From the NCBI GenBank assembly GCA_043806395.1, contig JAZDHC010000154.1, forward strand, positions 1 through 42,187: a stretch of 42,187 nucleotides of DNA, read 5' to 3'. Within the stretch, counting starts at the first letter, position 1, and every line of letters begins with the position of its first letter. This document shows positions 41,799 through 42,187 of this stretch, one piece after another. Position numbers and translations under genes: made by a program. The stretch is from CG2-30-40-21 sp043806395 (GTDB taxonomy: Bacteria; UBA9089; CG2-30-40-21). The notes beneath the pieces are model-generated. The model had not been told where the DNA came from and did no database searches. It saw nothing but the letters and a program-made list of their open reading frames with translations.

Positions 41799-42187
41799 TG
41801 TTTGGAGCCTCCAAGGGCATAGCTATGGCGTAAAAGGAAAGGCACAAAGGCACAAAGAAACCCTCTCCCCAGTAAATTCCCCCTTTGAAGTGGGTTAGGA
41901 GGATGTATTCCCCTCTGGACATATGAAATGGAAGGCTGAAACCATCCACTACGAGGGGTGTCTTTTTTCTCTATGACAATATGATTTTAAGTTGTGAAAG
42001 AGGAAAAAACAGAAAGGATTGAGCATCCCTCATTACAGGGATACTATACTCAGCAAGTCCATAAATTGTGTTTTTCGCTGGTCTTAATCAACGATAGCTG
42101 CGTTGTTCAGATTCGTAGGGGCGAACCTATGTGTTCGCCCAGTTATTCGGGTAGACACACAGGTCTACCCCTACGGTCCATCTTACG
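41799..42187. other. intergenic with several dispersed repeats
   Basis: It holds a decayed ggaaggctgaa hairpin (41928-41952) and two copies of the gggcgaac/gggtagac-acatag hairpin family, at 42115-42140 and 42149-42174. A 'ccccctttgaagtggg' fragment lies near 41879-41894. The promoter of the 1795-aa gene should be in 41800-41950; I see no -24/-12 match. No gene is supported. Confidence 0.6.

Noticed and set aside
42115..42174. The gggcgaac/gggtagac hairpins as transcription terminators
   Set aside because: They lack U-runs, occur in both orientations and in varied gene contexts, so they behave as dispersed repeats.

Overview
The window looks like a chromosomal segment of a flagellated Gram-negative-type (two-membrane) bacterium with moderately AT-rich DNA. 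FliM indicates a flagellum. Two PorV/PorQ-type outer-membrane proteins and several secreted proteins ending in a type IX/FlgD-like C-terminal sorting domain indicate an outer membrane and probably a type IX-like export route. The mix (LVIVD and NHL propellers, many short palindromic repeats and heptamer tracts) resembles little-cultured candidate phyla such as Desantisbacteria or Omnitrophota-like groups. That placement is a guess from style; there is no marker gene here.

Layout. 0-3 kb (+): fliM, whose product lacks the usual N-terminal CheY-binding segment, then an AAA-ATPase/PD-(D/E)XK protein. 3-4.4 kb: a small membrane protein, a broken IS630-type transposase, a probable sigma-54-driven small RNA, and a large inverted heptamer repeat. 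4.4-22.2 kb (all -): a surface-protein cluster. Read in transcription order it holds two paralogous pilin-like subunits, a PapD-like chaperone, a beta-barrel (usher-like?) protein, an NHL-propeller protein, a PorV-like protein and a 2346-aa LVIVD/cohesin/dockerin giant. 23-25.8 kb (+): an NtrB/NtrC-like two-component pair. 25.8-27.1 kb: a glycosyltransferase inside a segment bounded by 14-bp inverted repeats, with a transposase remnant. 27.2-31.9 kb (-): a decayed type I restriction-modification locus (hsdM remnant, rhuM, hsdS with a frameshift and a stop, DUF4143 ATPase, hsdR with an internal deletion). 31.9-35.4 kb (-): a methyltransferase, a cell-wall amidase and a frameshifted PorV paralogue. 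35.8-36.3 kb: a small palindromic element and two tiny membrane proteins. 36.4-41.8 kb (-): a second LVIVD giant (1795 aa).

How the parts may work together. The NtrC-like regulator keeps the GAFTGA motif needed to activate sigma-54 polymerase. Two sites in the window match the sigma-54 -24/-12 consensus: one upstream of the first pilin-like gene (22501-22516) and one upstream of the putative small RNA (3546-3561). Both have copies of the same dyad (TGTCCAATTATTGGACA-like) 50-350 bp upstream, and I saw no comparable cluster elsewhere. A 13-nt stretch of the small RNA can pair (one G-U wobble) with the leader of the pilin-like mRNA. I propose a kinase / enhancer-binding-protein / sigma-54 circuit controlling a fimbria-like surface structure and a small RNA. 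The PorV-like proteins next to sorting-domain giants suggest a second, type IX-like surface-display system.

The segment is unusually rich in short palindromic repeats. Several families lie inside reading frames (nine copies of one 20-bp palindrome in the 2346-aa gene), so repeats are being turned into protein linkers.
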